A stretch of DNA of 64,000 nt from Colwellia psychrerythraea (GCF_000764225.1 NZ_JQED01000007.1:124001-188000), one strand, 5' to 3'; counted from the stretch's first letter, positions 48,178 to 57,352 are shown. Notes: generated by a model not told the origin, from the letters alone. A program made the numbers and translations.

Positions 48178-48825
48178 ATGTTAATTTTTCATATTATTGC
48201 GGGAATCTTAGTACTAATTTTTGGCAGTATGGCTTTGATTGCCTCTAAAGGCTTACGCCTTCACAAACTGGCAGGTAATATATTTTTTATCTCTATGGTG
48301 GTTTTATCTTTGACTACTATATATTTGGAAATCCAGTTTGACGATTTTCCTATCATGGGTATATTTTCACTATATTTTGCCAGTACTTCATGGCTGACAG
48401 TGAAGCGCCAAGCACGAACAACCGGAGCATTTGAGGTGTGTGCCTTCCTCTGTATTGCTATGATGTCTATCACTTTTTATAAGTGGGGCTGGGATATTGT
48501 TTATAACGGCAAAGTACTTGAAGGAACACTGCCATTAGCAATGTATTTTATCTTAGGAAGCTTTGCTGCGTTTGCTGCAATTTTAGATCTTAATATGATA
48601 TTACGAGGAGGACTTGTTGGTGCTCACCGTATTGCCCGACATTTATGGCGTATGTGCATAGCATTGCTTTTGGCAACGATGTCATTTCTTAGCCAAGATA
48701 TATTCCCTGAATTTATTCAAAATACAGGCTTACTTTGGTCACCGATCATTTTACTTCTCTTGATAATTTTTTTCTGGCTGTGTCGCTTACCATTTAGCCA
48801 ATGGAGAAAATTTAGATCAGCCTAA
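48178..48825 (+). CDS. DUF2306-like polytopic membrane protein
   Basis: 215 residues with about six membrane helices and a basic tail (WRKFRSA). HIIAGILVLIFGSMALIASKG and RLHKLAGNIFFISM at the start, with histidines in helix 1 and the first loop, resemble DUF2306-type membrane proteins; GAHRIARHLWRMC (about 153-165) supplies further conserved-looking histidines, possible haem or metal ligands. It is 105 bases after the ATPase and has no terminator between, so it may belong to the exporter operon. Function unknown. Confidence 0.6.
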   Translation: MLIFHIIAGILVLIFGSMALIASKGLRLHKLAGNIFFISMVVLSLTTIYLEIQFDDFPIMGIFSLYFASTSWLTVKRQARTTGAFEVCAFLCIAMMSITFYKWGWDIVYNGKVLEGTLPLAMYFILGSFAAFAAILDLNMILRGGLVGAHRIARHLWRMCIALLLATMSFLSQDIFPEFIQNTGLLWSPIILLLLIIFFWLCRLPFSQWRKFRSA

Positions 48826-49203
48826 TACGCTAAGCTAATCGCTATATCATATTGCTATCAATGCAAGCTGTAGTGGTTAATTACTGGTAAGAACCTTTAG
48901 ATCTTTTTCAAATGCATTGTTGTCCAATTAGTACAGCAAATGTAACAATTTAAGGATAACTTATATATGGTTAATTCATTGAAAAAAGGATAATTAATAT
49001 GATTTGAAGGGGGCTCTATGAGTAAAACACTGAGTATCAACTTTGAAGTGCGACAAAAGTATCAATTGAGCTTATGTTTCTAACAGCCAAAAATTAGGGA
49101 TAAGTTTGATAGCGCTACATTATTTACGAGCACGTTGAGGTTATTACTTAAGTGCTCGATCGTGAAGCCATTTTCCTCATTTTACGTCCTAATTAAAGCT
49201 TAA
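48826..49203. other. Intergenic region with a tiny reading frame
   Basis: Between the convergent DUF2306-like and VOC genes. Apart from the 21-codon frame at 49018 there is nothing recognisable. Confidence 0.45.
49018..49083 (+). other. Possible 21-residue small ORF
   Basis: ATG 49018 is preceded by GAAGGGGG at about the right distance and encodes MSKTLSINFEVRQKYQLSLC plus F. The Shine-Dalgarno match is the only support. It may be a leader peptide, a remnant or chance. Confidence 0.2.
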
Positions 49204-49704
49204 TTATTGGATTTTTTTCGGTGTGTAAGCAAATTCGATTCTATTACCACTAGGCTCTCTTATCATCATATGTATCGTTGGGCCAGCACCGTTAGGCTCA
49301 GGTGCAAACTCGATAATTACACCCTCTGACTTTTTGCAACGTTCATAAAGCGTATTTAAGTCATCTAAACTGGCAATACTTAAGGCTAAATGATGTAGAC
49401 CGACATTATTCTTTCTGTCAAAAGCTATATTTTTTGATGGGTTAGTGACTTGCCAAAGCGTTAAGAATAATTTGCCATCGGTGACAAATTTTGATGGGTA
49501 ATCATCATAACCACCGACCAGTTTCCAGCCTAATGTTTCTGTAAAAAATTGCGTCGACTTTTCTAAATTGGAGACGGTTAGCCCTAGATGGTTTATACCT
49601 TGTGTTATTGGGCTATTAAGCTTATTTATCGTTGAGTTGGCCAATGCGGTATGAGTAGTAATAATCGACGTAATAAAGCATAACGCTATAACTTTTTTGT
49701 TCAT
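49204..49704 (-). CDS. Exported VOC (glyoxalase-fold) protein
   Basis: 166 residues from the ATG at 49704 (GGA nine bases before); the frame is open to 49749, but only the inner start gives a clear signal peptide (VIALCFITSIITTHTALA). The mature part is one VOC module: INHLGLTVSNLEKSTQFFTETLGW, then GLHHLALSIASLDDLNTLYERC and REPSGNRIEFAYTP with H, H and E positions suitable for metal binding. VOC proteins act as lyases, isomerases or dioxygenases; the substrate here is unknown. Periplasmic VOC proteins are uncommon. Confidence 0.75.
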   Translation of the reverse strand: MNKKVIALCFITSIITTHTALANSTINKLNSPITQGINHLGLTVSNLEKSTQFFTETLGWKLVGGYDDYPSKFVTDGKLFLTLWQVTNPSKNIAFDRKNNVGLHHLALSIASLDDLNTLYERCKKSEGVIIEFAPEPNGAGPTIHMMIREPSGNRIEFAYTPKKIQ

Positions 49705-50013
49705 ATTGAGTTCCATAAATATAGTGTATTTCAATAGACCGTTAATCACGTTAATTCATTCAAAATTTATAGTGATAAGTGATAAGTGATAAGTGATAAG
49801 TGATAAGTGATAAGTGATAACGCTATTTATTTGGGTAGTGTTCTTAGAGTGCAAAGATTGTGATTGCGTAGTGTCTTCTTGGCATATATTCCTACTATGA
49901 TCGAAAATATTGTTGATCTAGTACCTATATTAATAATTATTAGATAGTCACTATTTAATTAGGGTGCAATACTTAGGCTATTCCTATTCGTAAGCAAACA
50001 GTAATAATCATTC
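49705..50013. other. Divergent intergenic region with heptamer repeat
   Basis: It holds the promoters of the VOC and NRDE genes and seven AGTGATA units at 49771-49819. Nothing else. Confidence 0.6.
49771..49819. repeat. Heptanucleotide tandem repeat, 7 x AGTGATA
   Basis: Seven perfect AGTGATA copies starting 67 bases upstream of the VOC start codon and ending about 195 bases before the NRDE gene. Copy-number change would alter promoter spacing by 7 bp steps. It is a separate sequence from, but has the same unit length as, the TTATTCA array at 14723. Confidence 0.9.
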
Positions 50014-50784
50014 ATGTGTATTTTATTTATTGCTATAGAGCAACACCCCAAGTATCCGTTAATTATCTGTGCTAATCGAGACGAGTTTCATCAACGGCCA
50101 ACACAAGCGATGCATGTTTGGCGAGAGCCCAATATCCTAGCAGGTAAAGATCTGCAAGCAGGCGGGACTTGGTTAGGTTTATCGTCTACGGGAAAATTTG
50201 CCGCATTAACTAACTTTAGAAAATTTCCGTTAAGTGATGCACCTAAAAAGTCTAGAGGTGACCTTGTTTTACAAGCCTTAGCGGATACTAAGGTAAATAT
50301 GAAAACTGAGTTGGCACAGCAGGCAGAGCAGTATCATGGCTTTAACCTCATCTATGGCTCACTTAAGCAGTTGTTCTGTTATGACAGTGTAAATAACGAA
50401 AATCATCAACTTAGTAAAGGTGTTCATAGTATTTGTAATGGTGCGTTAGATGATATTTGGCCTAAAATGGCGAGAGGAGAAAAGCTGTTGAGTGAAATGA
50501 TTCACTCACATGAGAATCTATCTGTTAATGCATTATTTGATTTAATGACTAATGATAAACAGGCTTTACCTCATTTACTACCTGAAACAGGACTTGATGA
50601 AGAATGGGAACAACTACTCAGTGCTATTTTTATTAAATCTCCAACATATGGTACACGCACAACCACTATAATCACGCAAGATGTCGAAGGTAATGTTGAA
50701 ACCTACGACCGCAGCTACGCACCATCTGGTGAGTGTGTGACTAAACAACAATTTAATTTAACACAGACTTTTAATGCTTACTGA
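50014..50784 (+). CDS. NRDE/TANGO2-family protein
   Basis: 256 residues starting MCIL, as in the family, whose N-terminal Cys2 may be exposed for catalysis. CANRDEFHQRPTQA (about 19-32) is the defining NRDE motif, and GGTWLGLSSTGKFAALTNFR follows. Human TANGO2 belongs here; reported roles include haem trafficking and lipid homeostasis, but the bacterial function is unclear. It stands alone on the plus strand. Length is normal. Confidence 0.85.
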   Translation: MCILFIAIEQHPKYPLIICANRDEFHQRPTQAMHVWREPNILAGKDLQAGGTWLGLSSTGKFAALTNFRKFPLSDAPKKSRGDLVLQALADTKVNMKTELAQQAEQYHGFNLIYGSLKQLFCYDSVNNENHQLSKGVHSICNGALDDIWPKMARGEKLLSEMIHSHENLSVNALFDLMTNDKQALPHLLPETGLDEEWEQLLSAIFIKSPTYGTRTTTIITQDVEGNVETYDRSYAPSGECVTKQQFNLTQTFNAY

Positions 50785-51160
50785 TGGGAAGTAACTTAAT
50801 GGAATTGTGATAACTCTCTAGTTAACTTTAATTTTAACTTTATTATTGACTCTATCGTTAAGACTTCTGTACCTAATCACTATATCCGTCAATGCAGAGC
50901 CGAAATTCAGTTTGCTCTTGCAAAGTCTGAAAATTGAGTCAATCGAGCCAGTTTTTATTGCTATCTAATTTAGGCTTTTTAAAAATGAATAGTAACAGCT
51001 TGCTTATCCATATAATTTTTCGGTGATTTGACTGTAATTTTCAATAAGAAACCGCTTATAAATAGTCTTCCCCTTAACACTCATCCATGCACCCTGCGTA
51101 TTTTCTCGCCTTTAACTTGACGTTATTGATTAGATAACAATCATTTAATTAAATTTACCT

Positions 51161-51178
51161 AGTTTCCTTTAGGAAACT
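51161..51178 (+). promoter_or_regulatory. Hairpin whose 5' arm matches the PTS gene's ribosome-binding site
   Basis: AGTTTCC-TTTA-GGAAACT. The second arm repeats the sequence TTAGGAAACTTT found at 51466-51477, which is the Shine-Dalgarno region of the gene starting at 51479. The first arm could therefore pair with that site if both are in one transcript. Speculative. Confidence 0.3.
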
Positions 51179-51186
51179 TTATTCAC

Positions 51187-51223
51187 TAAAGTGGATTTTA
51201 TTTCAATTAAAGTGTATTTTATT
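51187..51223. promoter_or_regulatory. Direct repeats TAAAGTGKATTTTATT, 21-bp period
   Basis: Copies at 51187-51202 (K=G) and 51208-51223 (K=T), 21 bp apart, two helical turns. They lie about 256-292 bases before the PTS IIC-like gene. Candidate operator. Confidence 0.4.
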
Positions 51224-51478
51224 GCGCTATCTCAACTTTTATATCTAAGTAAACATGAATAATAAAAAGGTCAATTATTAGATATACAAAAATCAGCACA
51301 ATAATTCAGCCGATAGATAATTAATAAAGCACTATTATAAAGTGCTATAAAAAAGTAAATATCAAGGGTGAATTATTAATGCTTCAACAACTATACGGCA
51401 GTGTTATCTAGGGCGTTCTCCATATTATTTGGGCTGCTCCCTTCATAAACAGATGCCTCATTTGCTTAGGAAACTTTT

Positions 51479-52510
51479 ATGGAATTACTTAAGGGTATAA
51501 CCCTTCTTCTTGCTGCTTTAACGGCATTTTCTTTATTTAGTCGTTATGCGCCTCATGGCACAAAGGCGATGGGTGGACTCGCCTCTGCAGCAGTTGCTAG
51601 CTTTTTAGTCGAAGCTATTCATGCCTATATATCTGGTGACTTTCTTGGAATTGATATTTTAAGAGAGACTGGTCTCGCTGCTGGTTCTATGGGGGGGCCT
51701 GCTGCGGCAGCCCTTGTTGCATTAGCCTTAGGTGCTAATCCTGTATTTGCCATTGTTGCAGCCATTGCCACTAAAGGAACAGGTATCTTAGCCGGCTTTA
51801 TCGCGGGTTATATTTGTTACTTTATTTCTAAAGTTATTGAAAAACACCTTCCAGAGGGAATCGATATTATTGTTGGCGCATTAATTATCGCACCTTGTGC
51901 TTATATGATTGCGCATGCATCAGGGCCTGTCGTAGGTAATATTATGGCAATTATAGGTACGGCTATTACTGGAGCAACAAGTGCATCACCTTATGTAATG
52001 GGCTTTTTGCTTGGTGGTCTGATCAAAATGATCTGTACTTCTCCATTAAGCTCTATGGCACTAACGGCAATTCTTGGCTTAACTGGTCTTCCGATGGGAA
52101 TAGCGGCTATTGCTTGTGTTGGTGGATCGTTCACTAACGGAATTTTAATGAAAAGACTAAAACTGGGTGATAGAAACAAAGTTATTGCCATCATGTTGGA
52201 GCCATTGACCCAAGCGGATATTGTGACAAGAAATGCCTTTAAAATATACTCTTGTAACTTCTTCGGTGGCGCGTTATCTGGTTTAGTTGCGGTCTATTTC
52301 AATATTATCAATGATGCTCCGGGTACTGCAGCACCAATTCCTGGTTTGCTTGCACCTTTTGCTTTCAATGAAGCTGGTACCGTTGTAATGGCCGTTTTTG
52401 CCGCAGCAATTTGTGGTATTGCTGCAGGTTATATTGGTAGTAGTGTCCATTTGAAACTTGATGAGAAACGTGCAAATAAACTGAGTGCTGCCACTGCGGT
52501 AGCGACTTAA
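51479..52510 (+). CDS. PTS IIC-like membrane protein (PTS_EIIC_2/PfoR type)
   Basis: 343 residues, about ten hydrophobic helices, AGGAAA before the ATG. SMGGPAAAALVALALGANP, ATKGTGILAGFIAGY and PLSSMALTAILGLTGLPMGIAA are typical of the PTS_EIIC_2 family that includes PfoR. It carries no IIA or IIB domain and no PTS enzyme gene is nearby, so phosphorylation-coupled transport is not demonstrated; it may be a facilitator or act with components elsewhere. A hairpin follows at 52521-52550. Confidence 0.7.
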   Translation: MELLKGITLLLAALTAFSLFSRYAPHGTKAMGGLASAAVASFLVEAIHAYISGDFLGIDILRETGLAAGSMGGPAAAALVALALGANPVFAIVAAIATKGTGILAGFIAGYICYFISKVIEKHLPEGIDIIVGALIIAPCAYMIAHASGPVVGNIMAIIGTAITGATSASPYVMGFLLGGLIKMICTSPLSSMALTAILGLTGLPMGIAAIACVGGSFTNGILMKRLKLGDRNKVIAIMLEPLTQADIVTRNAFKIYSCNFFGGALSGLVAVYFNIINDAPGTAAPIPGLLAPFAFNEAGTVVMAVFAAAICGIAAGYIGSSVHLKLDEKRANKLSAATAVAT

Positions 52511-52520
52511 ATTGTCTATG

Positions 52521-52550
52521 TGGTGAAGGGCTATAAAAAGCTCTTTACCA
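52521..52550 (+). terminator. Stem-loop after the PTS IIC-like gene
   Basis: TGGTGAAGGGCT / AGCTCTTTACCA with two G-U pairs and a 6-base loop, ten bases after the stop. No strong T-run follows. Confidence 0.5.
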
Positions 52551-52832
52551 TTAGCTTGAACCCTTATCTTTCAATAATAACACTATACTTTGATCACTAT
52601 AGCGTAGTTGAGATAATACCTAAATTTATGCTTACTTTGAAATGCTCAAAAGAGCACATGCATGATTATACCTTCTGCAGGTTTTAATCAAAGTGTGTTG
52701 TACTTAGAGAATTATATAAGTATTGCAGTAATAGGGTATGCTATTAGTTAGCAGGAAATCTGACGAAGTAAATACAGTCGAGATTTTTAAAGTTAATGTG
52801 TATGTATGATATGGGTTATATCAGTGTTTGAC

Positions 52833-52865
52833 AAAAGAATACCTCTTATATCAAGAGGTATTCTT
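52833..52865 (-). terminator. Terminator of the HU gene
   Basis: Perfect 13-bp stem AAGAATACCTCTT / AAGAGGTATTCTT, 5-base loop, 12 bases after the HU stop on the minus strand. TTTT follows on that strand. Confidence 0.8.
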
Positions 52866-52877
52866 AATTCAAAATGA

Positions 52878-53153
52878 CTATAGGTTTACTGCATCTTTTA
52901 ATGCTTTACCCGCTTTAAAAGCTGGTACTTTCGCTGCAGAAATCTGGATCTCTGCACCTGTTTGAGGATTGCGACCAGTACGAGCAGCACGATCATTTAC
53001 TTTGTAAGTACCAAACCCGACTAATGCGACATCACCGCCATTAGCTAATTCAGCTGTTACAGAACCAATTAAACTATCTAAAGCACGGCCAGCTGAAGCT
53101 TTTGAAAGGTCTGCGCCTTCAGCTATTTTCTCTACCAATTCACTTTTGTTCAT
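52878..53153 (-). CDS. HU-family nucleoid DNA-binding protein
   Basis: 91 residues, exact HU length. [19 protein letters not shown] opens the dimerisation helices and [21 protein letters not shown] is the beta-arm signature that intercalates into the DNA minor groove. It bends and compacts DNA without strong sequence preference. It is monocistronic, with a good Shine-Dalgarno (AAGGAAAA) and its own terminator. Whether it is the alpha or beta subunit type is not decided from this sequence. Confidence 0.95.
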   Translation of the reverse strand: MNKSELVEKIAEGADLSKASAGRALDSLIGSVTAELANGGDVALVGFGTYKVNDRAARTGRNPQTGAEIQISAAKVPAFKAGKALKDAVNL

Positions 53154-53576
53154 TATTATTTTTCCTTAATTATGGTTGTCATCAACATACTAAAAAATAA
53201 CGGTGAATTGAGCAATAGAAATCGTAAATTTTGTGTAAATAGTGGACATTTTGTTTGTTTTTCGGTTACTTAAAGTAGTAAAGGCACTCATTTCAATCAA
53301 GTTATACACCTCTGAGTGCCTGAGCAACTCATGTTCTTCTCGATAAATTGGTCACTTTTTCTATACTAAGTTTTAGACATCACATTTTATCGACATAAAA
53401 TATTTGTAGTCACATTTTTATTTTTCAGTCTCTCGAAAGCAGTGCTATTAATATTTTATCGCATTATGATATTAAACTTATGAAAACAATGGTAATTTCT
53501 TGAATAAAGTGATTAGATAGAGATTGTTTTTTAATTCCAAACCCTTGTTTGAATCAGTATATTAAATGAGTTTATT
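53154..53576. other. Divergent intergenic region between HU and DUF748 genes
   Basis: It contains a 9-bp inverted repeat AGGCACTCA (53282-53290) / TGAGTGCCT (53313-53321) with a 22-base spacer, a possible regulatory stem-loop for HU. No gene. Confidence 0.5.
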
Positions 53577-56500
53577 ATGACCCTTTGGCAAAAATTTTCT
53601 GCATTAAATAAGCGCACTAGAGCTATGGTTTATAGCGGCATAGCCGTAGTACTTTATGCCATCATTGGCTTTTTAATTTTACCTCTCATTCTAAAGCCAG
53701 TCATAATAGATACAGTGACAGAAAAATTAGAACGACAATCTCAATTAACTGCTATTGAATTTAATCCGTTTACATTATCTATCACCTTAAAGGAGTTCAG
53801 TATTCGCGGTAAGCATACAGATAAATTGCTTGGATTTGACTTGTTGACTTTAAATTTCCAGGCTTTCCCTCTTATACAAAAAACGATTTCTTTTGACGAA
53901 ATTATTATTAATAAACCAGAGGTTAGCGTATTAATACTGGCGAATGGTGACTTAAATTTTCAAGACATCATCATTAAAAATACTGCTCCGCCAAGTGAAA
54001 TTGACAGTGAGAATAACAATGAACCTGCTTGGATTTTATCGATAGATAAGTTTCGTCATAATGAGGGAATTATCAACTTTAGTGACCTCAATAGACAAAC
54101 TGCTTACCACCATAAAATCAAAGAAATTAATATCGCCTTGGATAACTTCTCCACCAAAGCGGGCGATAATAATATGCACCATGTGAAAGCTAAAACATCA
54201 CAGGGCACTGAACTTAACTGGCACGGTAAGTTTAGTTTATCTCCCCTTACGTCATCTGGTGATATTAGTTTTGTTAGCCCATTACAAGTTATTTCAGATT
54301 ATATGCAACAAAGAATATTATTTGATATCACTGAAGGGGCATTAAAGATTAATAGTCACTATGATTTTAGCTTAACGGGCGATCAGCCTGAATTTAAAAT
54401 CAATAATTTACTGGCCTCAATTTCAAATTTAGAGATTCGTCGTAGAGAAGACAACAAAAAAATTATTACCTCAGATGAGTTAAGCTTAGATCTTGAACAA
54501 CTGAGTTCACTAGATAAAAATATTGTTATTAATAGTGTTTCAAACAGTGGAAGTTTCATTGCGATTAACAGAAACAAGTTATCACAGTTTGATATAGAAG
54601 ACTTATTTGTATTGCAAAAGCTAAATCAATCAGCTGATGTCATTAACAGCGATGATGAAACGGAAAATTCAGTCAAAAAAGCTCCAGTTGTAGCGCAAAA
54701 TCAGAATACGTCTAGTAACTGGGAGTTAGACATAAAAGCCATCAACGCAGGCAATAATAATATTGTCATTAACGACAGTTCTGTTGAACCTACAGCAATT
54801 CATGACATCACAATAAACTCTTTAGCAATTGAAAACTTAAAGCCTTTTACTGACGAAATAGCACAATTATCTTCTAAAATACGCTTGAACAGTCAAGGGG
54901 ATATTAAGATAAAAGGAACTGTAAAACCTGAGTCTAAACGCCTGTCCATTAACCTTGATACAGAGAATATATCGTTAGATGGTTTCCAGTCTTATATTAA
55001 TGCTTTTGCCAACATGAAAATACTTCAAGGTGAATTAGCTACAAACTTAATGATTGATGTCGACGCTGCCAAGGTGACACCTTTATTGAATATTCAGGGG
55101 GATATAAACATCAATTCACTCAATGTTATAGAGACGACATTAAATGAAGAGTTGGTAAGTTGGAACAACTTGGCATTAAACGATATTCAATTTAATTACC
55201 CTAAACAACATTTAACCTTGTCTGCTATTAACATTAGCGAACCTTTTTTACGTCTAGTCATTAATGAAGCTAGTACAACTAATATCCAACAGTTAGTGAA
55301 AGAGCAACCAGCAGAACCGTCTACTGTAGAAGTGAAAAATACTGAGTCAGAGGTCAACAGTGACGCCAGGTCAACAGGGCAAAATTTTACCGCAGATATC
55401 AATGAAATAAACATAACAAACGGTAAGTTAGATTTTTCAGATAGCTCATTAACGCCAAAATTTAGCGCCGGAATTTACAGTTTAAACGGTGATATAACAG
55501 GGTTATCTTCTAATGAAGACAGCAGAGCAAAAATAGATTTAAAAGGTAAAGTTGATAAATACGCGCCTGTCATTATTAAAGGCGCTGTTAACCCGCTAAG
55601 TCATGATGCCTTTACTGATATTGATATGTTATTTAAAGGGATTGAGTTAACGACATTTACACCTTACAGCGGAAAATTTGCTGGCTATGCGATAGATAAA
55701 GGCAAGCTGAGTTTAGGGCTGAATTATAAATTGTCGAATAATAAACTTGTTGCTGAGAATAATGTCACCTTAGATCAGCTCACATTAGGCGATGTTGTTA
55801 ATAGCGAAGAAGCGACCAGCTTGCCAATAAAGTTTGCCTTATCAATGCTAAAAGACAGCGATGGGGTTATAGAATTTAATCTGCCTATTCGAGGTGATAT
55901 TGATAATCCGGACTTTAAATACTCAAGTTTGGTGTGGGGAGCATTAGGTAATTTGATTACCGGTATTATCAGCTCGCCATTTAAAGCATTGGCAAGTTTA
56001 GTCGAGGGAGATAATGATAATCTTGACCATGTGATTTTTAGCGCAAACAGTTTTGAGCTTAATGAAGCAGAGCAGGGGAAACTTAATACTCTTGCCAAAG
56101 CGTTATTACAACGACCTTCTTTGTATATTGAAATAAGAGGATTAAGTTCTAACTTAATTGATCATGACGAAATGGCCTATGCAAAAGTATTGAAACAGTT
56201 GCAAATATCACCGAGAACCTTATCAGACGCACTGAGCGAAGATGAGAAAACAGCGTTAATCGATTATTATCACTCGTTGAATAAACAAACTGAGCCAATG
56301 CCGCAAGAAAAACTGAAAGAAGCTACTGAAAAGCAAGTGGATGAGGCTCCTGTATTAACTAAAGAAGAGCAAGCATTAAAGCAAGAGAAGTTTTTTAACG
56401 AGGCGGTAAAGTTTATTCTTGCTGAAACAACCGTAACAGACGGTGAATATTTACTGCTGGCAAAACAACGTGCATTACAAATTCAAAAGCACCTTATTGA

Positions 56501-56621
56501 AACTGCTCAAGTGCCTAGTGTTAATGTGTTTTTGCTCGATAGCAGTATTGAGGTTGAAAACAAACTTGCCAATATTGAGCAATCACAAATAACGTTACCG
56601 CTTAGTTTAAAAGCAAAATAA
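53577..56621 (+). CDS. Large DUF748 (AsmA-like) envelope protein
   Basis: 1014 residues. One membrane helix at about 18-38 anchors a very long beta-rich periplasmic region. LTAIEFNPFTLSITLKEFSIRG at the start of that region and the repeated ITNGKLDFSD-type motifs are characteristic of DUF748, a relative of AsmA-like lipid-bridge proteins; a C-terminal LPIRGDIDNPDFKYSSLV segment is also typical. An OmpA-like helical tail (about 840-1010) follows. It probably spans the periplasm, perhaps moving phospholipids (inference from the AsmA-like superfamily). 69 bases separate it from the haem-protein frame. Confidence 0.8.
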   Translation: MTLWQKFSALNKRTRAMVYSGIAVVLYAIIGFLILPLILKPVIIDTVTEKLERQSQLTAIEFNPFTLSITLKEFSIRGKHTDKLLGFDLLTLNFQAFPLIQKTISFDEIIINKPEVSVLILANGDLNFQDIIIKNTAPPSEIDSENNNEPAWILSIDKFRHNEGIINFSDLNRQTAYHHKIKEINIALDNFSTKAGDNNMHHVKAKTSQGTELNWHGKFSLSPLTSSGDISFVSPLQVISDYMQQRILFDITEGALKINSHYDFSLTGDQPEFKINNLLASISNLEIRRREDNKKIITSDELSLDLEQLSSLDKNIVINSVSNSGSFIAINRNKLSQFDIEDLFVLQKLNQSADVINSDDETENSVKKAPVVAQNQNTSSNWELDIKAINAGNNNIVINDSSVEPTAIHDITINSLAIENLKPFTDEIAQLSSKIRLNSQGDIKIKGTVKPESKRLSINLDTENISLDGFQSYINAFANMKILQGELATNLMIDVDAAKVTPLLNIQGDININSLNVIETTLNEELVSWNNLALNDIQFNYPKQHLTLSAINISEPFLRLVINEASTTNIQQLVKEQPAEPSTVEVKNTESEVNSDARSTGQNFTADINEINITNGKLDFSDSSLTPKFSAGIYSLNGDITGLSSNEDSRAKIDLKGKVDKYAPVIIKGAVNPLSHDAFTDIDMLFKGIELTTFTPYSGKFAGYAIDKGKLSLGLNYKLSNNKLVAENNVTLDQLTLGDVVNSEEATSLPIKFALSMLKDSDGVIEFNLPIRGDIDNPDFKYSSLVWGALGNLITGIISSPFKALASLVEGDNDNLDHVIFSANSFELNEAEQGKLNTLAKALLQRPSLYIEIRGLSSNLIDHDEMAYAKVLKQLQISPRTLSDALSEDEKTALIDYYHSLNKQTEPMPQEKLKEATEKQVDEAPVLTKEEQALKQEKFFNEAVKFILAETTVTDGEYLLLAKQRALQIQKHLIETAQVPSVNVFLLDSSIEVENKLANIEQSQITLPLSLKAK

Positions 56622-56705
56622 ACGGCCAATTTGTTAGTAATTTAGTCAGTGGTAAATTACTAACATACTCAATGCGGATGATTTAAGAATATGATGGAGA
56701 AACAA

Positions 56706-57287
56706 ATGAAATTAATGCGTTTTAAGGTGTTGCTGGTCAGCACGTTATCAATAATACCTTTGCTGGCAAATACCTCAGAAATAGTGACTAGCCCTGAGAC
56801 GTTAGAAGCACGTTCCTTAGTAAAAGCGTTTGGCAATAATTTAAAGCATGTATTAAAAACGTCAATGAAATCAGGCGGACCGATAAAAGCATTAGAGCAG
56901 TGTAATATGCAAGCCGGCCCTATTGCTCAAGAGATCGCTTTATCATCAGGTTGGGATATAGCTAGGACCTCATTGAAAGTTAGAAACGAAAAAAATTCAC
57001 CTGATGAATGGGAAATGACGACGTTAACTCAATTTGAAAAACGTAAAGCTGCGGGGGAAAATTTAAAAACCATGGAATACGCAGAAACGGTGAAAGAAGG
57101 CGATAAATTAGTCTACCGATATATGAAAGCAATCCCTACAGCAGGTTTATGTATAACCTGTCATGGTGGAGATATTTCACAAGACATTACAAAAAAAGTT
57201 AAGTCGCTTTATCCAAATGATCAGGCAACAGGATTTATGGTCGGTGACATTCGCGGAGCCTTTAGCTTACAAAAAATCATTAACTAA
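56706..57287 (+). CDS. DUF3365 (Tll0287-like) haem c protein
   Basis: 193 residues from ATG 56706 (TGGAGA seven to eight bases upstream; ATG 56691 is in frame). The signal peptide ends near LLANT. The mature domain holds ALEQCNMQAGPIAQ and a CITCH haem c site (C149, C152, H153), the layout of DUF3365 proteins, which have a PAS-like fold binding haem and are proposed redox sensors. It follows the DUF748 gene on the same strand and is followed by a 13-bp hairpin. Confidence 0.8.
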   Translation: MKLMRFKVLLVSTLSIIPLLANTSEIVTSPETLEARSLVKAFGNNLKHVLKTSMKSGGPIKALEQCNMQAGPIAQEIALSSGWDIARTSLKVRNEKNSPDEWEMTTLTQFEKRKAAGENLKTMEYAETVKEGDKLVYRYMKAIPTAGLCITCHGGDISQDITKKVKSLYPNDQATGFMVGDIRGAFSLQKIIN

Positions 57288-57314
57288 TCATTCGCTTAAA
57301 TTAGATAATGATCA

Positions 57315-57352
57315 GCGAGTATTAAAAGGGGGAACGGCGTTTTAATACTCGC
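57315..57352. terminator. Hairpin between convergent genes
   Basis: Perfect 13-bp stem GCGAGTATTAAAA / TTTTAATACTCGC with a 12-base G-rich loop. It sits between the DUF3365 gene and the hybrid kinase gene, which converge, so it may terminate both. Confidence 0.6.

Larger units (their letters stand above)
50785..51478. other. Long intergenic/leader region before the PTS IIC-like gene
   Basis: 694 bases without a gene. It contains a small hairpin at 51161-51178 and two TAAAGTGKATTTTATT repeats at 51187-51202 and 51208-51223, each listed separately. The rest is AT-rich. Confidence 0.5.
52511..52877. other. Intergenic region between convergent PTS IIC-like and HU genes
   Basis: It holds a hairpin just after the PTS gene (52521-52550) and the HU terminator (52835-52865). 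Nothing else is apparent. Confidence 0.55.

Noticed and set aside
49771..49819. CRISPR array
   Set aside because: The repeat unit is seven bases with no spacers; it is a simple tandem repeat.
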